DNA from: a virus
Strand: one strand, 5' to 3'
Length of the DNA: 24,762 nucleotides
IMG/VR virus record: IMGVR_UViG_3300035698_009046
Location: 1 to 24,762 of that record
Positions 11,856 through 19,389 of this stretch are shown here, piece by piece (the stretch's first letter is position 1; every line of letters begins with the position of its first letter). Made by a program: the position numbers and the translations under genes. The notes below the pieces were generated by a model. That model was given only the letters and a program-made list of their open reading frames with translations. It had not been told where the DNA came from and ran no database searches.

Positions 11856-12347
11856 ATGATTAAAGAAAAAATAAAAAAGAAAACAGAGAGTAACCCACAA
11901 TTAGCTGAATCAATAGATTCAGAAGGTCCAGGAGATTTTTCTAGTGTTAAGGTACATAAAGTTCCTTTAAGAGGAAAGCTTACCTTTTTCTATCAACGAA
12001 AAGATGGGCTTATTTTTGCTGCTGAGGAACAAGAAGCTGCGACAGGTAAATATCATAGAAAATTCAAATTTGTTGGTTGGTCAAATGGAGAGACTTATCT
12101 CAAGACCATTAAAGAGGTTGGATATAGGAAAAACCAACTTATTCCAAAAGAAGAAGCTGAAAAATTACTTCGAGATGCTTTTGACGCTGAATTGAATATA
12201 GCAAAAAAGAATTTAAGAATTGCTAGAGAAGAAGGTGCAAGGATTCCAATCCCTCGAAGAGCTGAATGGGCTTTTGATAGAAGCGTTCCTATGAGAGACC
12301 GAGACGGAATATCAGGAGGTCGTTACAATAATGTAAATCTTAAATAG
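11856..12347 (+). CDS. Hypothetical protein, 163 aa
   Basis: Its family is unknown to me. It has a basic N-terminus (MIKEKIKKK), a beta-rich stretch at residues ~30-80 (VHKVPLRGKLTFFYQRKDGLIFAAEE, FKFVGWSNGETYL) and a helical, charged second half (EEAEKLLRDAFDAELNIAKKNLRIAREEG). No membrane segment is present. It follows the capsid terminator, so it must be read through or have its own promoter; I see no convincing one in the 18-nt gap. Its place between capsid and tail genes suggests a head-completion role, without sequence proof. Confidence 0.7.
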   Translation: MIKEKIKKKTESNPQLAESIDSEGPGDFSSVKVHKVPLRGKLTFFYQRKDGLIFAAEEQEAATGKYHRKFKFVGWSNGETYLKTIKEVGYRKNQLIPKEEAEKLLRDAFDAELNIAKKNLRIAREEGARIPIPRRAEWAFDRSVPMRDRDGISGGRYNNVNLK

Positions 12348-12356
12348 AGAATAATT

Positions 12357-12719
12357 ATGCCAAAACAATATAAAGAAAACCAAAAAGTGTTAAAAGAAAT
12401 TACGGACAATGTTCCTGAAAGACTAAAGAATGCTTTAATGAAGAAAAGCATGAATACTGAACAAGAAGAAACTGTTCGTGCCCTTATTAAAAATCCTGGA
12501 ACGTCTTCAGAAATAAGAGACAAATTAAAGAAAGAGTTAGAGGCTGGAGAGTTTCGATTTGAAGAAGAGATTGTTGATGAGAAAATAGCTAAAGAGCTTG
12601 ATAGTTATTATGAGGTTGAAGTAAAGAAAGCAATCAAGGAAGGTAGATTAGGTTCTCCTGACGAAGACCCTTATTATCAGAAAATGGTTGCAAGGTTTGA
12701 TAAAGCCAATTCTAAATAA
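12357..12719 (+). CDS. Hypothetical helical protein, 120 aa
   Basis: A soluble, strongly charged, all-helical protein with no family I recognise. The sequence alternates Lys/Glu-rich helices, for example SSEIRDKLKKELEAGEFRFEEEIVDEKIAKELDSYYEVEVKKAIKEG (residues ~50-96). It begins 9 nt after the previous gene and ends 1 nt before the HExxH gene, so it is part of one operon with its neighbours. A structural accessory role is possible by position only. Confidence 0.7.
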   Translation: MPKQYKENQKVLKEITDNVPERLKNALMKKSMNTEQEETVRALIKNPGTSSEIRDKLKKELEAGEFRFEEEIVDEKIAKELDSYYEVEVKKAIKEGRLGSPDEDPYYQKMVARFDKANSK

Positions 12720-12720
12720 T

Positions 12721-13104
12721 ATGAGAATTTACTACGAGCGATATCCTGACGATGCAACAGAAGAAGAGAAACAACAAAAAGATATATGTACTATTTATAG
12801 AGGAGATATTTATTGTAGTGGTCCTAAAAGCTCGGTTAGAGATGATGTCATAGAGCATGAAAAGATTCATCTAAAACAAGCTGGCAATAATTACGATGAA
12901 TGGTTTAAAAAATGTAATGAGGATGAGGAATTTTATATTGAACAAGAGGTAGAGGCTTATAAAGCACAAATAGAATATATACGAAAAACGATAGGAGAAG
13001 AAAAAGCTAAACGGGCGATAGTTTCATTTGCAGAGTTTCTATCGGGACCTCTTTATGGCAACATAATTTCGTTCAAAGAAGCACTTAAAAGATTACAAAT
13101 ATGA
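12721..13104 (+). CDS. Small HExxH zinc metallopeptidase-like protein
   Basis: Residues 46-50 read HEKIH within VIEHEKIHLKQAG, a full HExxH zinc motif. A downstream acidic helix FYIEQEVEAYKAQ (residues 71-83) places Glu76/Glu78 where gluzincin-like enzymes carry their third zinc ligand. At 127 aa it is far shorter than most metallopeptidases but similar to other compact HExxH proteins in phages. There is no signal peptide. I chose ATG 12721, directly behind the previous stop, over an upstream non-ATG start that would overlap that gene by 32 nt. The next gene overlaps by 4 nt. Possible roles include processing of virion or host proteins; activity is unproven. Confidence 0.65.
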   Translation: MRIYYERYPDDATEEEKQQKDICTIYRGDIYCSGPKSSVRDDVIEHEKIHLKQAGNNYDEWFKKCNEDEEFYIEQEVEAYKAQIEYIRKTIGEEKAKRAIVSFAEFLSGPLYGNIISFKEALKRLQI

Positions 13105-13820
13105 AAATTGTTGGACAATTAGTTTGCGGTCCTGGAGAGGCTGACCGCTATCTCGAGGAAACTTTAAAAGAATTTAAAAGATTGTGTGATGATGTTGTCG
13201 TATGTTTTTGTAATGCGGGGGAAAAGGAAGAAGCACTTCTTAGAAAATACCAATTTAGATACTACAAAGATGATAGAGAATGGGGGAAGCAACAACCAAA
13301 TATTAAAACTGACTTATTAAAACGGATTGTTCAACTTGAACCTGACTGGATATTAGTCTTAGACGCTGACGAGACTGTGCCTACTGTGAATAGGCAAATA
13401 CTCGAAGAATTATCTAAGGAAAGAAAAGCGTGTCAGCTCTATGTTGTTAATTTAATAGACGATAAACAATATTACTCACCTCCTCTTTCTTTCTATAACG
13501 TGAGATTTTACAAACATACCGAAGGAATGGAGACTCAATTTTTAAGAAAGAATTTACATTGTGGTAATTCGCCTCCTTATTTTTACTGTTTACCAGCAAT
13601 AGAAACGCATGTTCCTCATATTCTCCTTCATAAGGGCTTGATGTTTAAAAAAGATAGAATGTCTAAAGCTGGACGCTATGCTGAATATGACCCAAGAGCT
13701 CAATTTAAAGGAAGGAGATACTACGATACCCTTGAAAGCGATAACATTGCGAAAAGAACATATGACCAAGAAGAGGTTCTCGCAAGGTTGCAAAATAATT
13801 ATAATCGAATACATCAATAA
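13101..13820 (+). CDS. Glycosyltransferase, GT2-like
   Basis: This 239-aa protein transfers a sugar from a nucleotide donor. It begins with the strand MKIVGQLVCGPGEADRYLEETL and has a second strand VVVCFCNAGEKEE. The DxD-type metal site LVLDADE (residues 86-92, D88/D90) is typical of GT-A enzymes of family GT2, followed by the acceptor-side region PPLSFYNVRFYK. Its length is normal for a minimal catalytic domain without membrane anchors. It opens the sugar cassette, overlapping the HExxH gene by 4 nt. Donor and acceptor cannot be read from the sequence. Confidence 0.8.
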   Translation: MKIVGQLVCGPGEADRYLEETLKEFKRLCDDVVVCFCNAGEKEEALLRKYQFRYYKDDREWGKQQPNIKTDLLKRIVQLEPDWILVLDADETVPTVNRQILEELSKERKACQLYVVNLIDDKQYYSPPLSFYNVRFYKHTEGMETQFLRKNLHCGNSPPYFYCLPAIETHVPHILLHKGLMFKKDRMSKAGRYAEYDPRAQFKGRRYYDTLESDNIAKRTYDQEEVLARLQNNYNRIHQ

Positions 13821-13821
13821 T

Positions 13822-14358
13822 ATGCCAAGCGGAAACAAACAATATAATCAAGAGTTTTTAAAAGAAATATTAGGGAAGAGTCCTGATACACGTTTTGTCT
13901 TTTTTAGAAGATACGGAGGTTCATTTAAGGGAGATTTTGTTGATATACCGATAGAACAAGCAGTATTTACTATTAACCAATTTCCTGGTTGGGAACTTAT
14001 AACTAAGGAAGGAAAAATCACGAAGAAAAAGATTACCCAGCTTAAAGAAGAGAATTGTTTTAAAGTACCTTCTAAGCCTGCTCGAATCTCAGATAAAGAA
14101 TTTGACAAGATAATGAATAGAAAAAAGCCTAAAAAGTTTGTATATATTAAAAATCAGTTTGGAAAAATAGTGGACATCCCATTGAAAGATTTAGAAAGGA
14201 CTCTTAAACAGCCTGGAATGGTGCTTGTCTCAGAAGAAATATCGAATAAACAGATAGAAGCTCCAATTATAGATAAAAACCCCTTAGAGTGCCCAATTTG
14301 TGGCTTCAGAGCGAAATCTAAGAGTGGTTTAATGCTCCATAATAAAAAACACAAATGA
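13822..14358 (+). CDS. Duplicated small-domain protein with C-terminal C2H2 zinc finger
   Basis: This 178-aa protein carries two related units. Residues ~22-62 contain RFVFFRRYGG...FVDIPIEQAV...PGWELITKE, and residues ~103-138 contain KFVYIKNQFGKIVDIPLKDL...PGMVLVSEE. Each is a beta hairpin, a VDIP turn, a helix and a P-G-x-x-L-V/I strand, so this looks like an internal duplication. The last ~21 residues are a classical C2H2 finger, C-x2-C-x12-H-x3-H. I chose ATG 13822, 1 nt after the glycosyltransferase stop, instead of an in-frame ATG 48 codons upstream that would overlap that gene by 143 nt. It is an unusual member of a glycosyltransferase operon. A protein- or nucleic-acid-binding role is possible; function unknown. 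Confidence 0.7.
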   Translation: MPSGNKQYNQEFLKEILGKSPDTRFVFFRRYGGSFKGDFVDIPIEQAVFTINQFPGWELITKEGKITKKKITQLKEENCFKVPSKPARISDKEFDKIMNRKKPKKFVYIKNQFGKIVDIPLKDLERTLKQPGMVLVSEEISNKQIEAPIIDKNPLECPICGFRAKSKSGLMLHNKKHK

Positions 14359-15278
14359 AAATCATCTATTTCGGCAGTTTTGACCAACCCTATGACTCAG
14401 AAGTATATATTGCTGATACTTTGGAAACTTTAGGTTGCGAAGTTAAAAGAGTTAAGACAACCTCGTGTGGTTTAAACAAGATAAAGGAGCTTTTGAAAGT
14501 TAAATACGATTTCATTTTATTCTCTAAAGGTTGGTTTATTGGTAATCAAGACGAGATAAAGAGATATTTCAAATCTTTAGATACTTTAACAGTAAGTTGG
14601 TTCTTTGATTTAACGTTTGGAACTAATAGAGAGAAGATATTGTATAGTCATCAAATATTCTATGCTGATATGGTTTTTACATCTGATGGTGGACATCTAA
14701 AGAATTTCGAAAAATTAGGTTTGAACCATCATTGTTTAAGACAAGGTATCTATGAACCAGAAGCAATTTTAGGAAATGTACGAAAGGAATATAAGAATGA
14801 TATTGTTTTTGTAGGAAGTAATGTACACAAAACAGCTTTTAAATGGAAGAATAGAACAGAATTATTAGTATTTTTAACTAAAACATATGGAAGTAGGTTT
14901 GCTTGGTATGGAAGAAAAGGAGAAGTTAGAAACTTAGAGCTTAACGATTTATATGCCTCTTCAAAGATTGTAGTCGGAGATAGCGTTTACTCTCCAAATT
15001 ATTGGAGTAACAGAGTATATGAAACAATTGGTCGAGCAGGATTTTTAATCTTCCCAGTCCAAGAGAATTTTGATTTTGAGGCTGGAAAACATTTTGTAAG
15101 TTATCACTATGGGGATTATGTTGGACTAAAAAAGAAAATAGACTATTATTTGGTTCATAATAAGGAGAGAGAAACCATTAGAAAAGAAGGCTTTGAATAT
15201 TGCAAGAAATATCACACTTATAAACATCGATGTGAAGAGCTCTTAAGTATTATTCAAAAGCACAAAGAAACATTATGA
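14355..15278 (+). CDS. CgeB-like glycosyltransferase (GT-B fold)
   Basis: The 307-aa protein starts with the Rossmann strand MKIIYFGSFDQPYDSE and has a central YADMVFTSDGG segment (residues ~103-112) and NDIVFVGS (~148-155) starting the second Rossmann domain. NRVYETIGRAGFLIFPV (residues 219-235) matches the C-terminal donor-binding motif of CgeB/Glyco_trans_1_2 proteins. CgeB is a spore-coat maturation protein of Bacillus; phage homologues probably glycosylate surface structures. Both ends overlap neighbours by 4 nt (ATGA), showing coupled translation. Donor unknown. Confidence 0.8.
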   Translation: MKIIYFGSFDQPYDSEVYIADTLETLGCEVKRVKTTSCGLNKIKELLKVKYDFILFSKGWFIGNQDEIKRYFKSLDTLTVSWFFDLTFGTNREKILYSHQIFYADMVFTSDGGHLKNFEKLGLNHHCLRQGIYEPEAILGNVRKEYKNDIVFVGSNVHKTAFKWKNRTELLVFLTKTYGSRFAWYGRKGEVRNLELNDLYASSKIVVGDSVYSPNYWSNRVYETIGRAGFLIFPVQENFDFEAGKHFVSYHYGDYVGLKKKIDYYLVHNKERETIRKEGFEYCKKYHTYKHRCEELLSIIQKHKETL

Positions 15279-16015
15279 CCATAATTAATCATCCATTGGA
15301 ATTTTATATTAATAAACTAGCTAAGAATGAGTATTTTAGCTTAGGTATGTTAGGTGATGGCGAGTGGCAATGTATTTTTAAAGCAGCTTTCAATGATAGG
15401 TTCGATGCAAATTGTGAAGGGACTCTCTATGATAAAAAATTAAGCGTTGAAATGTTGAATAGTTTGAAATTCAAAGAACTGGGGTTTTACTTTTCTGCTC
15501 CAGATACTTTTAAAAAAGTTCCAGAGTATTATATCTATGAGAAAAAAGTAGATAAGTTATTGAAAAGAGAAGGATTGGATATAGAATTTGTTGAGAAAAA
15601 TATGTGGAATACCGCTATGTGCAATGCAGCACTAAAACCTTTAATACAGCAATTAAGAAAGATGAATGTTGTTATTATTAGCAATAAAGCATTAAGAAAA
15701 TTAGACTTTCTAAAATACGACAAGTTTATTGAGATAGGTTATCCAAATTGCTATTTAGATGGGACGTTAGACAATGCTTATACAGAAGTGATGAAATATA
15801 ATAAACCTGGAGTATATATTTTTGCTTGTGGAATACCTGCAATACTTTTAGCACAAAAATTGCATGGTAAAATAAAAGACAGTTGGTTCATTGATATGGG
15901 CTCGATTTGGGACACTTTTGTGGGGATTGGTGGTCAAAGAGCAACAAGGAGATACTTATATAGCCATCCGAAAGAGTATGCTGAGTGGAAAAATAAAAAC
16001 TTAGAAAATCTATGA
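15275..16015 (+). CDS. GT-D-type glycosyltransferase-like protein (DUF1792-like)
   Basis: In this 246-aa protein the N-terminus has FSLGMLGDGEW, with L26-G27-D28-G29-E30 matching the D-x-E metal-binding motif of the GT-D fold (DUF1792-like). Further conserved-looking pieces are a strand NVVIISNKALR (~132-142), YIFACGIPAILLAQKLHGKI (~183-202) and WFIDMGSIWD (~207-216), similar to the family's central and terminal strands. GT-D enzymes add glucose to protein-linked glycans in streptococci. The call is by motif and length (family about 230-270 aa). It overlaps both neighbours by 4 nt in the sugar cassette. Confidence 0.65.
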   Translation: MTIINHPLEFYINKLAKNEYFSLGMLGDGEWQCIFKAAFNDRFDANCEGTLYDKKLSVEMLNSLKFKELGFYFSAPDTFKKVPEYYIYEKKVDKLLKREGLDIEFVEKNMWNTAMCNAALKPLIQQLRKMNVVIISNKALRKLDFLKYDKFIEIGYPNCYLDGTLDNAYTEVMKYNKPGVYIFACGIPAILLAQKLHGKIKDSWFIDMGSIWDTFVGIGGQRATRRYLYSHPKEYAEWKNKNLENL

Positions 16016-16473
16016 AAATAAACATTAGAGCTTTAATTAAAGAAGATATAGAGAAACTTGACGACGCCGCAACAGAAGACAAGGAAATAACAAAGTTTCT
16101 TCCTCCTCTTTGGCGAGGGTTAGATGAAACTGGAGATGAAGATACCCAACATTTTGTAATTGAAAATGAAGATAAAGAAATTATGTCTTATGGCAGGTTA
16201 TCTAAATCGGATTCAGATTATATACTTGGCACAGCTGTCTTTAAAAAATATAGAAGAAAAGGGTTAGGAACTACAATAAAGAAATATTTAATTAAAAAAG
16301 CAATAGAACGTGGAGCTACTAAGATTTTTTCAATAACTAAAAAAACAAATATAGCAATAATAGCACTTAACAAAAAACTTGGATTCAAAGAGGTTAAAGA
16401 GGATGGAGACAATTTAATTTTTAGACTTAAAGTACTTACGCCTATAACAATTAAATTTAAAAACTTAAAATGA
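16012..16473 (+). CDS. GNAT-family N-acetyltransferase
   Basis: The 153-aa protein has the GNAT order: strand-helix at residues 3-18 (INIRALIKEDIEKLDD), a beta sheet around IMSYGRL and YILGTAVF, then motif A VFKKYRRKGLGTTIKKYLI (76-94) with R-R-K-G-L-G binding acetyl-CoA pyrophosphate. Motif B is NIAIIALNKKLGFKEV (~110-125). Length is typical. In this operon the natural substrate is an amino sugar, such as the 4-amino sugar made by the dehydratase and aminotransferase downstream, or the N-terminus of a protein. That assignment is inferred; known perosamine N-acetyltransferases are mostly of another fold. Confidence 0.85.
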   Translation: MKINIRALIKEDIEKLDDAATEDKEITKFLPPLWRGLDETGDEDTQHFVIENEDKEIMSYGRLSKSDSDYILGTAVFKKYRRKGLGTTIKKYLIKKAIERGATKIFSITKKTNIAIIALNKKLGFKEVKEDGDNLIFRLKVLTPITIKFKNLK

Positions 16474-17459
16474 GAATCGGTTTAATTGCACGCTGTGACA
16501 ATACGGGACTTGGTAATATGTCGTGGGAATACTACAGGCAGCTTAAAATTGATAAAGTCTTGCTTGTAAAATGCACTCATGCAAACTTTCCTGAAAGATT
16601 TCTTAACTATGAATTTTATGATAGAGATAATCCTTCTACTGAAAAAATAGAGCAATTTATGAGTGACATTGATGTTCTTTTAACGATAGAGACACCATAT
16701 AATTGGAAGACGTATGAATTAGCTAGAAAGATGGGAGTTAAGACTGTCTTGATTCCTATGTATGAATTCATTGATACTAGACAAGAATTACAATATGTTG
16801 ATTTGTTTATAGCGGATAGTCAGATAGGATATGACAAATGCCCAGAAGGAAAAAGAGTCTTTATTCCTTGTCCAGTTAACAGAGAAGTATTACCCTTCAA
16901 ATTAAGGACTAAAGCTAAAACCTTTCTTCATAATGCTGGGCATGGTGGAATGATGGGAAGAAATGGAACATCTGAATTAGTTAAAGCAATGGATTATGTA
17001 AAGTCTGATGTACAGCTTATTATCAATTCTCAATATCCGTTAGAAATAGATAATCCTGATATAATTGTTAATATCGGCAATTTTAAAAATTATTGGGATA
17101 TGTGGGAATATGGAGACATCTTTATCTTACCTTGCAAGTTTGGTGGAAACTTTTTACCTTTTAGTGAAGCTAGTTCTGTTGGAATGCCTATAATAACTAC
17201 CAATATGTATCCTCACTCTACTTATTTATCAAAAGAACTTTTAATCGAACCAGCTGAGTTCAGTCAAGTTAAATTTGGTAATACTTCTATTGAAATGGCT
17301 TTTCATGACCCAGAAGTAATAGCCAATAAAATAGACGAAATAGCAAATCAGGATATCACAAAATTTTCAAAACGTGCAGACAGTTATGCAGAAAAGATAT
17401 CTTGGGATAATTTACGTCCAATATTATTAAATGAATTCAAAAAATTATGCAAAGACTAA
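16470..17459 (+). CDS. Glycosyltransferase, GT-B (GT4-like)
   Basis: The 329-aa protein starts MRIGLIARCDNTGLGN, a Rossmann strand with a Gly-rich turn. A linker FIPCPVNREVLPF (residues ~131-143) leads to the second domain, where FLHNAGHGGMMGRNGTSELVKAM (~152-174) and PFSEASSVGMPIITTNMYP (230-248) mark the donor site. The latter is the E-x7-E-type motif region of GT4 enzymes. The short length suggests a compact, soluble enzyme. It overlaps its neighbours (4 and 13 nt) and is the fourth glycosyltransferase of the cassette. Sugar specificity is unknown. Confidence 0.8.
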   Translation: MRIGLIARCDNTGLGNMSWEYYRQLKIDKVLLVKCTHANFPERFLNYEFYDRDNPSTEKIEQFMSDIDVLLTIETPYNWKTYELARKMGVKTVLIPMYEFIDTRQELQYVDLFIADSQIGYDKCPEGKRVFIPCPVNREVLPFKLRTKAKTFLHNAGHGGMMGRNGTSELVKAMDYVKSDVQLIINSQYPLEIDNPDIIVNIGNFKNYWDMWEYGDIFILPCKFGGNFLPFSEASSVGMPIITTNMYPHSTYLSKELLIEPAEFSQVKFGNTSIEMAFHDPEVIANKIDEIANQDITKFSKRADSYAEKISWDNLRPILLNEFKKLCKD

Positions 17460-18034
17460 ATAAGGTGAATATAAATACAACAGAACATTATAACCAATTT
17501 TTTAAAGAACATGATTGTACTAAAGATAGGGTGTTGAGACAGGAAGTAATGTTAAAATATGTCGGAGAAGGCAAGATTATAGAGCTAGCATCTGGTCTCT
17601 CTTACTTTTTGCAAATGGCTAAAAAGAAATATCCAAAGTCAGAAGTGTGGGGGATAGATTTTTCAACTACCGCTAAAGAAAGGATGTCTAAAGAAGAAAG
17701 CTCTCCAGAAGAAAGTGTAAACTATGTTGTTGGAGACGCACTAAATACACCCTTTAAAGATAATTATTTTGACAATGTTGTTTCAGGAGAATTCATTGAA
17801 CATTTGGAGGAACCTCAAGCTTTAATAGATGAAATGTACAGAATTTGTAAGCCAGGAGGCAATATGGTCTTGTCTACCCCTAATTTAGAAATCAATGACC
17901 CTGAGCATCTCTGGGAATTTGACCCAGAAGATATTCAAGAAATGTTTGAAAAGTTTGGCATCAAAGCCCAATGTAAAATAATAGAGTCAGATATTACTAA
18001 TCGTTATTACATAATTATTCATGCCAAAAAATAA
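17447..18034 (+). CDS. SAM-dependent methyltransferase (class I)
   Basis: The 195-aa protein has the class I motifs in order: motif I IIELASGLSYFL (residues 44-55, an S-G variant of the usual G-x-G), VWGIDFS (67-73), VVGDALNTPF (94-103) and YFDNVVSGEFIEHL (107-120). CKPGGNMVLSTPN (~133-145) closes the fold, as in Methyltransf_11 proteins. In a glycan cassette it probably O- or N-methylates a sugar or caps a chain. The first loop reads ASGLS rather than D-x-G-x-G, a mild deviation. The ATG lies inside the previous gene, with an overlap of 13 nt. Confidence 0.85.
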   Translation: MQRLNKVNINTTEHYNQFFKEHDCTKDRVLRQEVMLKYVGEGKIIELASGLSYFLQMAKKKYPKSEVWGIDFSTTAKERMSKEESSPEESVNYVVGDALNTPFKDNYFDNVVSGEFIEHLEEPQALIDEMYRICKPGGNMVLSTPNLEINDPEHLWEFDPEDIQEMFEKFGIKAQCKIIESDITNRYYIIIHAKK

Positions 18035-18989
18035 TAAAATAGCCTTAATTACTGGTATAACTGGACAAGACGGTTCATATTTAGCAGAGCAACTCATAAA
18101 GAAAGGATATGAAGTCCATGGCTTTGTTAGAAGGTCAGCTACTTTTAATAGACAAAATATAGAGCATTTGAATATGCGAGATAAGTTACATTACGGAGAT
18201 ATGACAGATTTTATAAGTATTGTTTCAGCTCTTAAGAAAGTCAAACCAGACGAGATATATAATTTAGCTGCTCAATCGCACGTTCAGGTTTCTTGGGAAA
18301 TACCTGCTTACACTGCTCAAACTACAGGCTTTGGAGTATTAAATCTTTTAGAAGCTGTTAGAATACTTGGATTAAAATCTAAAATATATCAAGCATCTAC
18401 CTCGGAAATGTTTTCAGGAGATTCTTCACAGGCTCCTCAGAATGAGAATACTCCATTTGACCCAAGAAGCCCTTATGGCTTAGCCAAATTGTATGCTCAT
18501 AAGATATGTGGCATTTACAGGAAAGCATTCGGTATGTTTATTTGTTGTGGAATATTATTTAACCATGAAAGTGAGCGTAGAGGAAAAAACTTTGTAACTA
18601 GAAAGATTACGACAGGAATAGCAGGAATTATTGAAGGAAAACAAGATAAAATATTTCTAGGTAATTTGGAAGCAAGAAGAGATTGGGGTTATTCTCCAGA
18701 TTATACAGAATCAATGTGGTCAATGCTTCAACAAGATAAACCAGATGATTATGTGATAGCAACAGGAGAAACTCATTCGATTCAAGAATTTTTAGAAGAA
18801 GCATTTGGAGCAGTGAATAAAAATTGGAAAGATTATGTTGAGATTAAAGAAGAGTACGTCAGACCTTTAGAAGTGAACTGCTTGTGTGGAGATGCCTCTA
18901 AAGCTAAAGAAGTTCTTGGGTGGGAACCAAAGGTCAAATTCAAAGAGTTGGTAAAAATAATGGTAGAACACGATTTAGACCATGAATAA
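18021..18989 (+). CDS. gmd: GDP-mannose 4,6-dehydratase
   Basis: The product (322 aa, normal length) converts GDP-D-mannose to GDP-4-keto-6-deoxy-D-mannose, the precursor of fucose, rhamnose and perosamine. It is an extended SDR: NAD(P)-binding ALITGITGQDGSYLAE (residues 8-23), YGDMTD (58-63), YNLAAQSHV (80-88), QASTSEMF (124-131) and SPYGLAKLYAH with catalytic Y152 and K156. ILFNHES (178-184), RRDWGYSPDYTE and ATGETHS are family signatures. Phage-encoded copies are known. Here it overlaps the methyltransferase by 14 nt and the nucleotidyltransferase by 8 nt. No GDP-mannose synthesis gene is in the window, so the substrate presumably comes from the host. Confidence 0.96.
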   Translation: MPKNNKIALITGITGQDGSYLAEQLIKKGYEVHGFVRRSATFNRQNIEHLNMRDKLHYGDMTDFISIVSALKKVKPDEIYNLAAQSHVQVSWEIPAYTAQTTGFGVLNLLEAVRILGLKSKIYQASTSEMFSGDSSQAPQNENTPFDPRSPYGLAKLYAHKICGIYRKAFGMFICCGILFNHESERRGKNFVTRKITTGIAGIIEGKQDKIFLGNLEARRDWGYSPDYTESMWSMLQQDKPDDYVIATGETHSIQEFLEEAFGAVNKNWKDYVEIKEEYVRPLEVNCLCGDASKAKEVLGWEPKVKFKELVKIMVEHDLDHE

Positions 18990-19389
18990 AATTATTGCAG
19001 TATCAGGATACTTTCTATGGTTCCATGTTGGATATATTGAACTATTCAAGGAAGCTAAAAAGTTTGGAAAGCTGGTAATCATATTAAATAATGATTCTCA
19101 GCAACTCCAAAAATATAATAGTATAGTAGTTCCTTTAGAAGAAAGAAGGAAAGTGCTATTATCAATAAGAGATGTAGATGATGTGGTAGAAAGTATTGAT
19201 AAAGACAGGACGGTTTGTAAAACTTTAGAATTATTGAAACCAGATTATTTTGGAAATGGAGGTGACCAAACAAACAAAACCATTCCCGAAACAGAAATCT
19301 GCGAAAGATTAGGAATCAAATTAGTGTTCGGTCTTGGCGATAAAATTCAATCAAGTTCAAAATTATTAAAACTATGGAAAAATATATAA
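18982..19389 (+). CDS. Cytidylyltransferase-like nucleotidyltransferase (HxGH superfamily)
   Basis: This 135-aa protein resembles TagD/RfaE-type enzymes that join a nucleotide to a phosphorylated alcohol or sugar. The N-terminal SGYFLWFHVGYIELFKEAKKFG (residues 8-29) is the HxGH region, but the second His is Tyr (H15-V-G17-Y18). LVIILNND (31-38), RDVDDVVESI (63-72), KPDYFGNGGD (86-95) and KIQSSSKLL (121-129, the ISSS-like motif) are all in place and in order. The product may activate a precursor for the glycan or link the chain. The H-to-Y change could weaken catalysis or shift specificity. It overlaps the aminotransferase by 16 nt. Confidence 0.75.
   Translation: MNKIIAVSGYFLWFHVGYIELFKEAKKFGKLVIILNNDSQQLQKYNSIVVPLEERRKVLLSIRDVDDVVESIDKDRTVCKTLELLKPDYFGNGGDQTNKTIPETEICERLGIKLVFGLGDKIQSSSKLLKLWKNI

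Noticed and set aside
13678-13821. An upstream in-frame ATG extending the zinc-finger gene by 48 codons.
   Set aside because: It would overlap the glycosyltransferase gene by 143 nt, while all other overlaps here are 17 nt or less; ATG 13822 follows the stop by 1 nt.
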